From Prorocentrum cordatum (lineage: Eukaryota > Sar > Dinophyceae > Prorocentrales > Prorocentraceae), in NCBI GenBank assembly GCA_963575745.1, contig CAUYUJ010016060.1, forward strand, positions 313,967 through 377,966: 64,000 nt of DNA, written 5' to 3'. A program made the position numbers and the translations under genes. The notes under the pieces are model-generated. The model worked only from the letters and a program-made list of their open reading frames with translations, was not told the DNA's origin and ran no database searches. Positions 50,862 through 61,994 of this stretch are shown here, piece after piece. The stretch's first letter is position 1. Each line of letters begins with the position of its first letter.

Positions 50862-50986
50862 TGGCATCGTTCGGTCGTGTGCATTTCTCCTCAGCGAGGG
50901 CCGTCGAGGAGCATCCTGGAGCATCCTGCGAAAAAGACACGCGCGACACCGAAAACTGCACGGGGAATGGACGTCCGAGCGATAGC
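50862..50986 (+). mobile_element. Small TIR element, family 1 copy D
   Basis: Termini CATCGTTCGGTCGT (50865-50878) and ACGTCCGAGCGATA (50971-50984) carry mismatches. The interior is homologous to copies A-C (TTTCTCCTCAGCGAGG, GTCGAGGAGCATCC, CGGGGAATGG). Confidence 0.78.
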
Positions 50987-50989
50987 GAG

Positions 50990-51600
50990 ACGGCCGTTCT
51001 GGTCGCCAGACTGGTGCAAGGCCGCCAGGCCGCTACTCCGTCCAACGGGCCCAGGACGTGCAGTGGCAAGCTCGCCGCCGCCTCGGAAGGAGCAGGGCCG
51101 CCGCTGCCGCCGCCTGTGCTGCTGCCTCGGGCACCGCCGCCGCCGCCGCTGGTGCTGCCGCTGCCAAGTCGGCGGGGCGAGGGTGCCCAGGAGCAGCCGA
51201 GTGGGGACCTCGCCCCAGGTTGGCAGAGCGTGCAGAACGGTAGGTGCCTGCGACCAGTTGCGAACCTTGTCCCTACGGTTTCCCTCGATGCTGGGGGCAT
51301 CGGCGCGGTATCGGACACCCCCGCTGGGGTCCACCTGGTTGCAGGCATCCCTCGAACTCTGAGCCCCAGCCTGCATTTCCAAAAATTGGTTGGTAGGGGT
51401 CGGGTTCCCAGCTAGCCTAAGGTCATATGTCAGTCTTTCTTGTTGTTCGTGTTTTCGGGAGGGTCAGTTTGCGCTCCTCCCCGGTCCTATCCCTTCCCAT
51501 TGCGCTGATATGCATCCCACATCCTGAGGATGGGGTTATGATTATTACTCCGACCGCGCCCAGTCCTCACACCGACACCTTCCTCTCCTTCTCCTCTCCT
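50990..51600. other. No gene seen
   Basis: Overlapping GC-rich frames without recognised motifs. Confidence 0.5.
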
Positions 51601-51619
51601 CACAGACTGACACGCTAGA

Positions 51620-51769
51620 CGGATATGACTATGATAATGGTAATGAGTATGACGATGATGGTGATTATGATGATTATGGTTATGTTGATGATGGTGATGG
51701 TGATTATGATGATAATGATGATGATGATGCTGATGATGATGATGATGATAATGATGATGATGCTGATGG

Positions 51770-51819
<50 letters not shown>

Positions 51820-52540
51820 GTGCCGTTGATGATTCTGATTACGTTGGTGGTGATGCTGAGTATGACGGTGCTAGTGGTGATGCTGATGTTGATGCTGATG
51901 GTGTTGATGTTGGTGATGATGATGACGATGATGATATTGATGATACTGATGGTGACGATGATGCTGTTCATGATGCCGATGCTAATGCTGATGGTGTTGC
52001 TGATGATGATGGCGACGACGAAGGCGGCCATGTTGATCATACGACGATAATGATTTTGTAGTACTGATTATGCTGATGATGATGATGTGGATGATGATTA
52101 TCATGATGATGGTAGCGGTGGTGGCTGTGATGATGATGGTGATAATGATGAACAGGATGTTGTTGCTGATGATGCAATGATGGCGATTATGGTAATGATG
52201 ATGATACTGATGAGTTTCTAATACTCAGAGTCGCACTCAGGGTTAGTAACCATGTTAAGCTAGGATTGAGATTGCGATGACGATGCTGCTAATGATCATG
52301 GTACTGCTGATCAGGATTATGATGTTGATGGTGGTGATGATGATGCTGCTGATGATGCTGCTGACGATGATAGTGCTAATGACGATGATGCTGATGAGGA
52401 TGAGGACAATGAGGAGGATGAGGAGGAGGAGGAGGGTAATGTTGACGATTATGATGCTGCTGATGATGAGGATGAGGATGGTGATGACGATGATGGTGAT
52501 GATGATAATGGTGATGATGGTGATGATGGTGATGATGACG
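51620..52540 (+). repeat. GAT/GATGAT satellite
   Basis: About 900 nt of interrupted GAT triplets. The Met-, Asp- and Ile-rich frames are repeat artefacts. Confidence 0.95.
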
Positions 52541-52680
52541 AGGAGGAGGAGGAGGAGGAGGAGGAGAAGGAGGAGGGAGGAGGAGGAGGAGGAGGAGGAG
52601 GAGGAGGAGGAGGAGGAGGAGGAGGAGGAGGAGGGAGGAGGAGGAGGAGGAGGAGGAGGAGGAGGATTCGAGGAGGTCGA
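52540..52680 (+). repeat. GGA microsatellite
   Basis: About 140 nt of nearly pure GGA/GAG triplets directly following the GAT satellite. Confidence 0.95.
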
Positions 52681-52724
52681 GGCGGAGGGCCGAGCCCCAG
52701 GAAGGGGCTGCAGGAAGTATCTCA

Positions 52725-53165
52725 CTGCTCCGTTCGTTCCAAGATTGTGGGGATCTTTCGAGCGGTTCGCCTGTATAAAGACCTCCGCTTTCGGAACAGG
52801 TTTTGAGGATATTTTGGTCAAGGCGTTGGTTTCCGCACCCCAGGGGGGTCCAGATTGCGAGGATGTCTCGAGCGGTTTGCCTGTTTTGGTGGCCAGACCC
52901 GTCTGCGTGCAGAGCAGATTCTGAGGATGTCTTGGGCGAGGCACTGGTGTCAGCATGCCCAAGGGGGAGCCGCCAGGGGGTATCTCAGTCATCCGTTTGT
53001 GCCCAGATTGCGGGGATGCCTCCAGCCGGTTGCTTCTTTATCAATCCAACATTTTCCGCTTCGGAGCGGATTTTGAGGATATTTCGGGCGAGGCGTTGGC
53101 TTTCACATCCCAGGGGGGCCCAGATTGCGAGGATGTTTCGGGCGGTTTGCATGTGTTTGTGGCCA
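52725..53165 (+). repeat. Degenerate tandem repeat, 107-153 bp units
   Basis: Units start near CAGATTGCGAGGATGTYTCG (anchor AGATTG at 52743, 52852, 53004 and 53122). They carry GGAGCAGATTTTGAGGATAT and GGCGAGGCGTTGG. Frames stay open and give repeated GGPDCEDVS and FEDI motifs, but frame changes between units argue for a minisatellite over a protein. Confidence 0.7.
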
Positions 53166-53169
53166 CATA

Positions 53170-54610
53170 TATCCGTGTCCGCGGCCTCGCGGGCCAGGCT
53201 TCGGACCCTTCTGTGCGACCACGCATCCGCGGGATCTCACGTTCCAGAGTCCACACCGCGAGGGCGCGGATGAGGACATGCTGGCCGCTCGTGAGGGGCC
53301 CAGCAGGGCCCGACCGCTGGGTGCGAGAGGAGAACTCTGGAGAGCGTGGCTTCTGCTCAGCATCGGCTTTCGGGCGGCGCCGTGGCACCACCGCGCCCCG
53401 GCGGAGCTGTGGCAAGGAGCCCCTACCCTCTGCGAGCGGGCCTCCCGGGGCGGGGACCAGCACGAGACCGGCCCAGCAGGAGCAGCAGGCGGTGGAGGAG
53501 CAGGAGGGGGATGGCGCGGGTTTCTTCGAGGCCCCCTGTCCTCCCACTCCGGGGCTCCGCGTGGCCACGCCAGGCGGGACCGAAGGCCTTGGACGGAGCG
53601 CTGGTGCAGCACCTCCTGAAGGACGCCCCCACGCCTCCTCCCCTCCCTCTCCTCGAGCTCTTCTCGTTGCGAGAAAGTCGCGGCGGGATTTGTGTCTTGC
53701 CATTCCCCTCACCTTGCCTCGAGCCTCCAATCTCTCTCCCTCTCCCCCTCTTGTCGAGCGTCTAGAGCGGAGTGCCTTCTCAGTTCGGCCAGCTCGATCC
53801 GCGGCCCAGCCGCGCTGATAGCGTTGATGGCCTCCGCGGGCCCTCGCCGGGCCCCTGAAGCGTCAACAGGCGACTCATGATGAAGCAACCGCTCTGGGTA
53901 AGAGGTCCAGACCTCCAGTGAGCCGCGTTGTGGCAGAATCCCCGACGTCCGTGGTCTGGGCCCCCTTTCGTCCTCTCTCCCCCCCCCTCTCCCCATTCTG
54001 GCTCCTCTCTCCTTCTCCCCCTCTCTCTATCCCCCCTCTCCGTTGTACGACCCTCCGCGTGCGTTTTTTCCCACAGGATTCTAAAAGTTGTTTCTCGGGC
54101 TTTCTTTACAATCCCATTGTTACCGATGTTTGAAAACGGCGCTTCCGCTGCAACGTCGTTCTGAACGGCGCTCGCCGCAGCGCGCGCTATTTTTCGGCAT
54201 GAGTCCTGGTTTGTCGTTGTCGGCCCCCTCGTTTCCCCTTCTCCGCCTTCCCATGGCCCTCCTTTTCTTCCCTTTAGTTTTCGCTGTTGCTGTTCGCTTT
54301 AGTTTCTGCTGTTGCTGTTCGTCCTCATCCTTGCCCTCCCGTTCATCCTCCCGCTCGCCCGCCACCTCCTCCGCCTGTGCACGCAGCTCCCAATCATCCG
54401 ACTGCTCATATCACGAAGTGGCCTTTTTGTGGGAGTCGCAGGGTGGCTATGACGCGCGTCCGCGGAGAATGAAAAATCAGCGCCATCGGAAGGGATGGGA
54501 GGGAGGGATAAAGATGTCAGATGAGGCGCGAGCGCACTTAGCTTGTCCCGCCCTCTCTCCTCTTTCCCACCCCCCTCTTTCCCCCCTCTTTCCCACCCCC
54601 CTCTCCCCTG
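53170..54610. other. No gene seen
   Basis: GC-rich frames on both strands up to 53830, then pyrimidine-rich sequence (53960-54060 and 54540-54615). No recognised motif. Confidence 0.5.
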
Positions 54611-54618
54611 TCCGCTCC

Positions 54619-54640
54619 TCAACAGCCGTTTTGGCTCAAG
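54619..54640 (+). other. Degenerate spliced-leader relict
   Basis: Eighteen of 22 positions match the dinoflagellate SL, including an unbroken TTTTGGCTCAAG 3' part and AGCC before it with one change. It follows a CT-rich tract. What follows (GCATTTGCTGG) shows no ORF I can support and soon becomes the GGTTC repeat. Confidence 0.65.
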
Positions 54641-54681
54641 GCATTTGCTGGCTAGCCACGAGGTCACTATATCATGAAGGC

Positions 54682-54890
54682 ATCGGCTCGGTTCGGTTCG
54701 GTCCGGTTCTGCAGCCGGGTCGGTTTTGCTTGGCCGGTTCGGTTTGGCATCGGTCCGGTTTCGGCCGGTTCGGCTTGGGCCTGCCGCCGGTTCGGTTCGG
54801 TTCCGGTTTTCGCGCGGATGGGTCCGACCGGTTCGGTTCGGTTCGAGTGGCCGGTCCGGTTCGGTTCGGCCCGACTGGTCAGGTGCGACG
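54682..54890 (+). repeat. GGTTC pentamer repeat, array 1
   Basis: Degenerate GGTTC/GGTCC/GGTTT units. The second array is at 55655-55855; the GGA, TCG and 18-bp repeats lie between them. Confidence 0.88.
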
Positions 54891-54943
54891 TTGGGCGCCC
54901 TGTCTGCGTAAGCGACGACCCAGTTTGAAAAAAAGGGAGGGAG

Positions 54944-55055
54944 GATGGGGGAGGAGGAGGAGGAGGAGGAGGAGGAGGAGGACGAGGAGGAGGAGGAGGA
55001 GGAGGCGGAGGAGGGAGGAGGACGACGAGGAGGAGAAGGAGGAGGAGGAGGAACG
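54944..55055 (+). repeat. GGA microsatellite
   Basis: GGA triplets with GAC and GCG interruptions. Confidence 0.92.
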
Positions 55056-55133
55056 TGGAGGCGTGGAGGCGCGAGGCCCGCCAGCGACGTGCCTGGCGAG
55101 GTGCCTCGCTGCTTGGCGCCGCCGCCGCCGCGG

Positions 55134-55135
55134 CC

Positions 55136-55213
<78 letters not shown>

Positions 55214-55214
55214 G
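55134..55214 (+). repeat. Pure TCG/CGT triplet microsatellite
   Basis: About 26 uninterrupted triplets. The Ser-, Arg- and Val-rich frames are artefacts. Confidence 0.97.
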
Positions 55215-55321
55215 GGAGGCCCCGGGATCGTCGGTCTGGGGGGGACCCCCCTGGGGACCCCCCTCATCGGTCTCCCTCGGAGGTGCAGCAGGGCGCGGCG
55301 AAGACGACGACGACGACGACG

Positions 55322-55505
55322 ACCCCCCCTCGCGGGTGCGACCCCCCTCGGGGCTGCGACCCCCCTCGCGGGTGCGACCCCCCTCGCGGGTGCGACCCCC
55401 CTCGCGGGTGCGACCCCCCTCGCGGGTGCGACCCCCCTCTGGGCTGCGAGCCCCCTCGCGGGTGCGACCCCCCTCGGGGCTGCGACCCCCCTCGGGGTTG
55501 CGACC
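55322..55505 (+). repeat. 18-bp minisatellite
   Basis: About ten units of CCCCTCGCGGGTGCGACC with the variant GGGGCTGCGACC. One frame gives a PPRGCD hexapeptide repeat. Its neighbours are other repeats, so a protein is unlikely. Confidence 0.95.
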
Positions 55506-55640
55506 TCCTCGGGTCCTGGGGTCCTGGGGTCCAGGGGGTCCAGGGGGGTCCTGGGGTCCTGGGGGTCATCGGGGTCGATTCGGGAGGTTCTGGGGTCATC
55601 GGGGTCCCGGAGTCTTGGGGGTCATCGGGGTCCTGGGGTC
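55505..55640 (+). repeat. GGGGTCCTGG repeat
   Basis: Degenerate units such as GGGGTCCTGGGGTCCAGG and TCATCGGGGTCC. It sits between the 18-bp repeat and the second GGTTC array. Confidence 0.75.
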
Positions 55641-55654
55641 CGGACCGGAGGGGA

Positions 55655-55858
55655 AAGGGGTTCGGTTCGGTTCCCGTCGGTTCGGTTCAGGGGCCGCCCG
55701 GTTCCGGTTCGGTTCCGGTTCTGGTTCGGTTCGGTTCTCGCCGGTTTGGTTCTGAATGAATTCGGTTCGGTCCGGTTCGGTTTTCTACGTTCCTGGTTTT
55801 GGACCGGTTCGGTCCGGTTCGGTCACGGTTCTCGGTTCTCGGTTCGGCGCGGTCCCTT
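55655..55858 (+). repeat. GGTTC pentamer repeat, array 2
   Basis: The same degenerate GGTTC/GGTCC units as array 1. Confidence 0.88.
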
Positions 55859-55859
55859 C

Positions 55860-56875
55860 ATGTATATGTGTTTAATTAACCCGTGCGAGATGAGGCGTCA
55901 GGCTGAACACGCCACTAATCGTGCTTCTAGATCAGACGGCGCTGACCGTCGCATTCAGCAACTCATGCGTATTTTGTTGACAGGTGCACACCCTTCGCCC
56001 GGAAATCGCACCAGGTGCTCAAGATCCTATTGGTGATTCCGAGTTTCAACATCGATGCAGCATGTTGTTCAGGTGATGTTTTATATGCAGATGTTTCGCG
56101 CCCTAGGTCTCAGACGTGCACGATCGGGTATCACACCCTTCGTCGATGCAGTAGTGCATTGAGGCTGGAACACCTTTAAGTACAGCTCCCAGGACACCAC
56201 TCGCGGCCATGGACATATAGTGCCTCCAATCAATCGGGCGGGATCCTGTCCGTGTGCAACTATCGTTTTTCTTAATGGGTGCGTTCGCCTGTGGCGTATT
56301 CCTACTCGTTTCTGCTGGTGCCTCGCTGCCTCCGATGCCCGTTGGAAAGGGTGCGCAAGTATTGTTTCGTGATTTGTGCCTTGCGGCTGCATCTAGCTCC
56401 TGCAGTGCTCGTCGGCTAACCCAGCTTCCAGGGAGTCACAGTGGACGGGGATCATGAGCATCGCCATGTTGTATTTTTTCATGGCGTAGCCGCCAGAATC
56501 CGGATTTGGCGTGCTGATTCTGATATCGACCGACTTGTTCCCGAACCACACAGATTGCCATGCGTATACATACATATATATATATATACACATACGTGTG
56601 AAAGTTGTTAAGGATCGTTGCGCTTCGCCTTCTAATCGTTACACTTGCACTTACGATGTGTGTCGGCGTTGTGGTAAGCATGGTGATGTCGCCCCTGACG
56701 TGTGGCTCTAGCAGTGCGAGGCAAGGCGGCGTGGCTGGTACAACGGGCGCGTTGCGACGTGTCAGGAACAGTTTTCCGCAAGGGCCGACGGGCGCCATTG
56801 GAGGCAGTTGTGTCGTCGTAGTGTGCCTGTGCGTGCGCGTGCATGTGCGCGTGGGTGCGTGCCCCACGTAACAGC
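55860..56875. other. No confirmed gene
   Basis: Less GC-rich unique sequence. Coding-like pieces exist in different frames (for example minus-strand 56393-56593, plus-strand 56599-56711 with CRRCGKHG) but none is recognised. A TA dinucleotide run lies at 56565-56595. Confidence 0.45.
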
Positions 56876-56879
56876 ACCA

Positions 56880-57165
56880 AGAGGGCCCGATGACGGCCCA
56901 AGAGGGCGTCAAGACGGCCGAAGAGAGGTCCAAGAGGACCCCGAGTGTGTCAAGGCGACTCGCAGACGGCCCTGGACGTCCCACAGAGAGCCTCAGGACG
57001 AGCCAGAGAGCCTTCTAGACGGACCCCCCCCCGAAGCGCCAGGCCGCCCAAGAGCGCCCCTGCACGGTCCAGAGAGCCCACATAGACCCGAGGCGCCCCC
57101 AAGACGCACCACAGGCGCCCCAAAGGGCCTCCAAGTGGTCTCGAAGGCCCGAGGTGACATACGTG
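56880..57165 (-). repeat. Helical-pitch repeat block, inverted orientation
   Basis: The complement of the TTGGG family: CCCAAGAGGGCGT, CAAGACGGCCGA and AGAGAGGTCCA at 10-12 bp steps. It is the only block found in this orientation. Confidence 0.75.
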
Positions 57166-57354
57166 ACGGCATCCAGCGTTTCCTCGCACAGTCGCCGCGG
57201 AGAATGTTGGGTTGGAGCGGCGGTGGGACTTGCCACATGCAGCAGGATGAAGATATGAGAAAGCCAAGCACGCGCAGCGATAAAGGGAGCAGGATATGAT
57301 ATGATAAAGGGAGCAGGGGTATTAAGCACACAACGTCGTGGTTGTTCGATACGT

Positions 57355-57615
57355 TGGGAGAGGGAGGAGAGGGAGGAGAGGGGGGAGGAGGAGGAGGAGG
57401 GAATCGAGGCGGAAGAGGAGGTGACGAATGAGGAGATTGAAACTTCAGAAAAATTGAGCAACATGTTCTGTATCCCGGAATCGGTGGAGAAGAAAGAGGA
57501 TGAGGCGAAGAAGGAGGAGGAAGACGACGAGCAGGAGGAGGAGGAGGAGGGGGATGGGGGAGGAGGGAACGGGAGGGGCAGAGTGGGCGGGAACGGAGGA
57601 GGAGGATGAGGATGA
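57355..57615 (+). repeat. GGA-rich tract
   Basis: GGA/GAG-rich with an AT-containing middle section (57430-57490). The frame 57301-57609 (Glu-rich) is a repeat artefact. Confidence 0.85.
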
Positions 57616-57654
57616 GGATGTGGAGGAGGACGAAAATTGGATTGTCTGACATCC

Positions 57655-58325
57655 GAGAAAGTGTTGCAGAGCGCTATTTGGGAACCTTCTTGGGCTTTCA
57701 TGGGAATGTCTTGAGGGCCTCGTGGGCCGTCTTTGGGGGAGCTTTGGCCGAGCTTGGGGTGAGGGGGGGGCTTCTGAGGACGTCGTGGCGTGTCGAGTGG
57801 CCCGAGAGTTGATGACGCCGAAACCATCGCAAGATAATGAGTTTGGTCTTTCTAGGCCTGAATGGGGGTCTTCTGGCCCTTTTAGGGGCTCTCTTGGGTT
57901 GTCCTGAGGCCCTCGTGGGGGGCTTTGACCGTCTTGGGGTCCTCTTGGGGTCCTCTAGGGCCCTCCTGGAGGCCTCTGGTGGCCCTCTTGGATCTCTCTT
58001 GGGGGTCCCTTTGGGGCGACTTCGGCGAATCTCCTGGGCCGGTTTCAGGCGACGTCGAAGGCTGGCAGATTCGTCTGGGGCCGCTCGAGGCCAGAGAAGG
58101 CGGGAAGCACATGAACTTTCAAACACCTACGGACAATGAATCTATGTTTCTCGTTTCCTCTGGCCCTCAAGGTCCTCACGTGGGTCTCCTGGGCCGTCTC
58201 GAGTCCATGTTGGGCCATCGCGGGCCTCTTGTGGCCGCCTTGGGGGCCCGATGTGGGCCTGGTGACGCCGTCTTCGGCCTTTCTGGGGCAGTCGCAGGGC
58301 ATTGTTGAGCTCTCCTGGGGGAGTC
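57655..58325 (+). repeat. Helical-pitch TTGGG repeat block
   Basis: TTGGGCTTTCA, TTGGGGTCCTC, CTTGGGGTCCTC and CTTGGATCTCT units at 10-12 bp spacing in the usual + orientation. Confidence 0.75.
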
Positions 58326-58399
58326 CCGGGGGCCTGGGGGGGGGGCGATAACATGCTCGGTTTTTCTTTGTACTTTCATGGATACAACGGTTTATCAAC

Positions 58400-58465
58400 A
58401 GGTGTGTGTGTGTGTGTGCGTATATATATATACATATATATATATATACATACATACACATGGGT
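58400..58465 (+). repeat. GT/AT dinucleotide repeat
   Basis: GTGTGTGTGTGTGCG followed by TATATATACATATATATATA-type sequence. Confidence 0.92.
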
Positions 58466-58469
58466 GTGG

Positions 58470-59750
58470 GCGCCGACGGTGCACCGAGGCACGAAGCTTG
58501 CCCCTGGTTTTTCAGGTTTCCCAGGGGTGTTCCTACACCGGGTGCCGCCGACGACCCCGAACCCTCCCCTTCTTCCCCCTTCCTGGGGGGTTTCGTACAT
58601 GGGACGCCGGCGGACCCCACCCCCCCTGTGGCAGTGGAGCGGGGGGCTCCTGTGGGAGTGAGGGGGGGGCCCTGTTGGACCATGTCGGATCGAGAGGCTT
58701 CTGTGGGAGCGGAGGGGTCCAGAGTAGCGCGTAGGAGCGCGATTGGGGAGGCATCCTGAGGAGTGGGGGAGAGTCCCGGGGAGACATTTGGGGACCGCCA
58801 GAAGAACCTCCAGGGGCCTCCAGGTATCTCTGGGCGTCGTCGTCGTCATTGCCGCGGCCTGCCCCGCGGCCCTGCTGGCTCGCGCCTGCCCCGCTGCCCC
58901 GCCCCCGCTATCCACTGCAATCGGAGGCCCCGCCCCCCTCGAAAGCAGTTTGGAACTCTTTTGAAAAAGTATGTCTCGATCCGCACCCTCGCGAAGATCA
59001 CGCCTGCAATGGGGCCGCGCAGGCCGTGCAGTCACTCCTGGCTGCGGACGCGCGTGAAGCATCCGACTCTCCGATTACGTCTTTGCCAGCATTGTGGCCG
59101 TTCGCCCTACCGCGAGATCATCGGATCCCACGGCGGCGCCTGGTTGAAGATTGACTGTTGTAAAAAGAGCACCTGTTTATGACACATCGCATGCATTTAG
59201 AATGCACCCAACCCACATAAGGAACATTTAGTCAACACTCGTCTCCGAAAGAACAGCGCTGTTAGGTATGTGTTTCATAGATGTATACACGTACTTGTAT
59301 GTGTAAGGGCATGTGATGTTGTTGTTGGAACGTTCGTTTGCTCTCTCGCCTGGCCCATCTTTCTTCAAGGCGCGTCGACCCTCTGGTGCGTGGCCCTGGA
59401 AGCGCACCGCGCGCAGCGGCGGCCATCACATCAGACGCCGGACCTGGTCGGAACCTGCAGCGAGGGCCCGCCCGCGGCACCCGCCGGGGACCTGCCAGAG
59501 CACACCGAAGCACATGCAGAGAACAAAAGCACGAGGTGCGCCGCCCCCGAGGCAGGACGCGGCCTGAATGCCAGCGGGGCCAGGCAGCGCCGAGTCACCG
59601 AGGGCGGGTGCCGCGCCTCGGGTTCGACTGGCGGCCCGCCGCTCCGCCCGCGCCGCCCGCGTCCTCCCCGCCACTGGCCGCTCCCCTCCCCGCCCGCGTG
59701 CCCGACCTTACTCCGCCTCGACCTTCTGCGCGAGGCCGCGACCGCCGAAA
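58470..59750. other. No confirmed gene
   Basis: A short + frame at 59009-59182 has CQHCGRSPYREIIGSHGG followed by a CC pair, possibly zinc-binding, but no family is recognised. The frame at 59370-59740 after CTTCAAG|G is also unassigned. Confidence 0.4.
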
Positions 59751-59751
59751 G

Positions 59752-59882
59752 GATGTGTGTGTTTGTGTGGGTGTCTGTGCGTCTGTGTGTCTGTGGGTGT
59801 GGGTCTGTGGGTCGTCTGTGGGTGTGCGAGTGCGTTTGCCTGTGCGTGTGCGTGTGCGTGTGTCTGCGTTTGCGTGTGTGCT

Positions 59883-59936
<54 letters not shown>

Positions 59937-59945
59937 GGGGGGGGG
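59752..59945 (+). repeat. GT dinucleotide repeat followed by a G-run
   Basis: Interrupted TGTG for about 130 nt, a pure GT run at 59890-59932, then poly-G. Further G-runs lie at 59960-59975. Confidence 0.95.
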
Positions 59946-60394
59946 AGGATGGGTGGGGCCCGGGGGGGGGGGGGCAGGCCTGTGTCTCGCCCAGGGGCCG
60001 ACGGTGATGGTGTTGGATTTGTCTTGTGCGAACAGACTACTTTGCTTCCTCGAATGAACACTCGGCGTCTGTGCGGGGCCCCTTTCCTCGGATCGAAGAT
60101 TTTCGAGCCAAGAGCGTTGCTTCAGTCCATTCCGCGTCTGCGTAGTTTCAGGATCTTGCGTACCGATTTGACGAGCTCGACTTGCTCAGTCCAGGATACG
60201 GAAATTTACTGAGAATTCGTTGATCTCGTCCCTCCTCCCTCCTCCCTCCTGTCTGCCCTTGCTCCGTTCCTTCCCTGGGGAGGCTGAAAACGTCCATGTA
60301 ACCCTCATCGGTCTTTCGACCCCCCCCACAATAGTGGTCGTTTGCCTTATTGGCCGACTGGGGTCCCACCAATAGTTGAATAATCATTCTCCGC

Positions 60395-60637
60395 AGCGCC
60401 CGCCGTGCAACGACGACGACGACGACTACGATTACGATTACGACTACGACCACGACGCTACTGCGGCTACGGCTACAGCCACGGCTTCAAGTGGTAAATT
60501 GTGAGCTCGGCAAAGAATGTGCCGAATTATCTCGCAATCTTCTTACAAGCGTGCTCAACGTTCAAGTGTCGTGCAGGCTAGCACAGAGATCATTATTCGC
60601 TGCGGACATTAGTGGCAAAGTAATCTCCGCCGCGACT

Positions 60638-60671
<34 letters not shown>

Positions 60672-60780
60672 CTTTGGCAACGGCGACGACGACTACGATT
60701 GCGACTACACTCGCGTTTAGAATCACGATTGCAACCACGACAACAATCGCGATTACTACCACAACCACTGATTCCCATTG
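60395..60780 (+). repeat. Interrupted ACG/ACT triplet sequence
   Basis: ACGACGACG-type runs at 60408-60460 and 60635-60675, with degenerate CGATTACGA/CACGACAAC between and after. Confidence 0.8.
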
Positions 60781-60924
60781 CCATCCTCATGAGAAGATGC
60801 TCACACATCTTCTCGCGTGCACGGTGCCCCACAATTACTTATTCTCTGGGAGACAGAGCCTCCCACCATTATCCAACCCGCCCAGCAATAGAGGGAAACT
60901 GACCTCCGCCGCGACAATGGTGAC

Positions 60925-60929
60925 GTGGA

Positions 60930-60962
<33 letters not shown>

Positions 60963-61240
60963 GAGGAGGAGGAGGAGGAGGAGGAGGAGGAGGCGTAGGA
61001 GGAGGAGGATAGAGGAGGAGAGGAGGAGGAAAAGGAGGAGGATGTGGAGGACCAGGAGGAGGAACAAGAGGAGGAGGAGGACCAGGAGGAGAGGGGGGAG
61101 GAAGAGGAGGAGGAGAAGGAGGAGGAGGAGGAGGAGGAGGAGGAGGAGGAGGGGGCCAGGAGGAGGAAGAGGAGGAGGGGAGGAGGAGGAAGAGGAGGAG
61201 GGGAAGGAGGAGGAGGGGGAGGAGGAGGATGAGGACCGAG
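60925..61240 (+). repeat. Long GGA microsatellite
   Basis: About 310 nt of GGA/AGG with few interruptions. Long Glu-, Gly- and Arg-rich frames are artefacts. Confidence 0.95.
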
Positions 61241-61450
61241 TTTGTTTTCTCGCCGAGGGAAACAAGGAGGGGGGACCAGAACCCAAGACCTGCTGAGGTG
61301 AACCCTGCAAGCACGTCCAGCAAGCTCCCTCCTCGATCCCCGCAGGGCGGGGGAAACACGTTGCACCTCCTCCCTCTGCCCCACCCCCATCGCCCTTCGT
61401 GTCCGGCCAGCGCCGACGCCTCCCCCCCCCCCCGCGCTCGTGGTCGCCAG

Positions 61451-61520
61451 GCGTGGGTGGACCCGCGGTTTGTGGGCAACTACGTTCGGCTGTACAACGC
61501 CTCGGGCGCGCGACCTCGGG
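61451..61520 (+). CDS. Candidate exon A of an unidentified gene
   Basis: After GTCGCCAG the frame reads AWVDPRFVGNYVRLYNASGA, then RPR and one leftover G; the next bases GTGTCGCAGG can act as a GT donor. That G plus the first two bases of the segment at 63294 makes Gly, so the two fit in phase. The peptide looks like real protein, unlike its surroundings. I do not recognise the family. The donor is not in AG|G context, which weakens the call. Confidence 0.45.
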
Positions 61521-61534
61521 GTGTCGCAGGGGGG

Positions 61535-61700
61535 GCAGGGGGAGGAGGAGGAGGAGGAGGAGGAGGAGGAGGAGGAGGAGGAGGAGGAGGAGGAGGAGGA
61601 GGAGGAAGAGGAGGAGGAGGAGGAAGAGTCGACTGGTTGGTTCACGGTGGAGGAGGAGAAGCAGGAGGAAGAGGAGGAGGAAGAAAGGGGAGGAGGAGCT
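61535..61700 (+). repeat. GGA microsatellite after candidate donor
   Basis: GGA/GAG tract starting about 15 nt after the donor of candidate exon A, as in CWC15 intron 1. Confidence 0.95.
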
Positions 61701-61994
61701 GTCCTCCTGTGAGGGGTGGCGGAGGTGTCCGCCAGTCCCCGACCACCGTGCGCCGTGCCGCGCGAGAGTTGCGCCGCTGGCGCAGGAGGACCACGGCAAT
61801 CTCGGCGCATCTCCTCCCAGGGGGCAGTTCAAAATGCTGCAATTTTGCGCCGCCATCGGTTCTGGTCGGTGACCTAGTGTGAGGGGATTTCATGACGCCA
61901 GTCCACTTACTTTTTAACTTGGTGTGCGTTCTTCCTGGGTGTACCTGTGGCAGTCTGCGGAGAGTAATTTGAGTTATGGGCATAGTCTGCCGAC

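Noticed and set aside
52803-53273. Tandem-repeat protein with CEDVS and FEDI motifs
   Set aside because: Unit lengths of 107-153 bp are not multiples of three and frames switch between units, so a minisatellite explains it better.
54088-55755. 555-codon + strand ORF across 54-55.8 kb
   Set aside because: It is composed of pyrimidine-rich, GGTTC, GGA, TCG and 18-bp repeats. The PPSGLRPPSRVR-type repeats come from the 18-bp unit read in frame.
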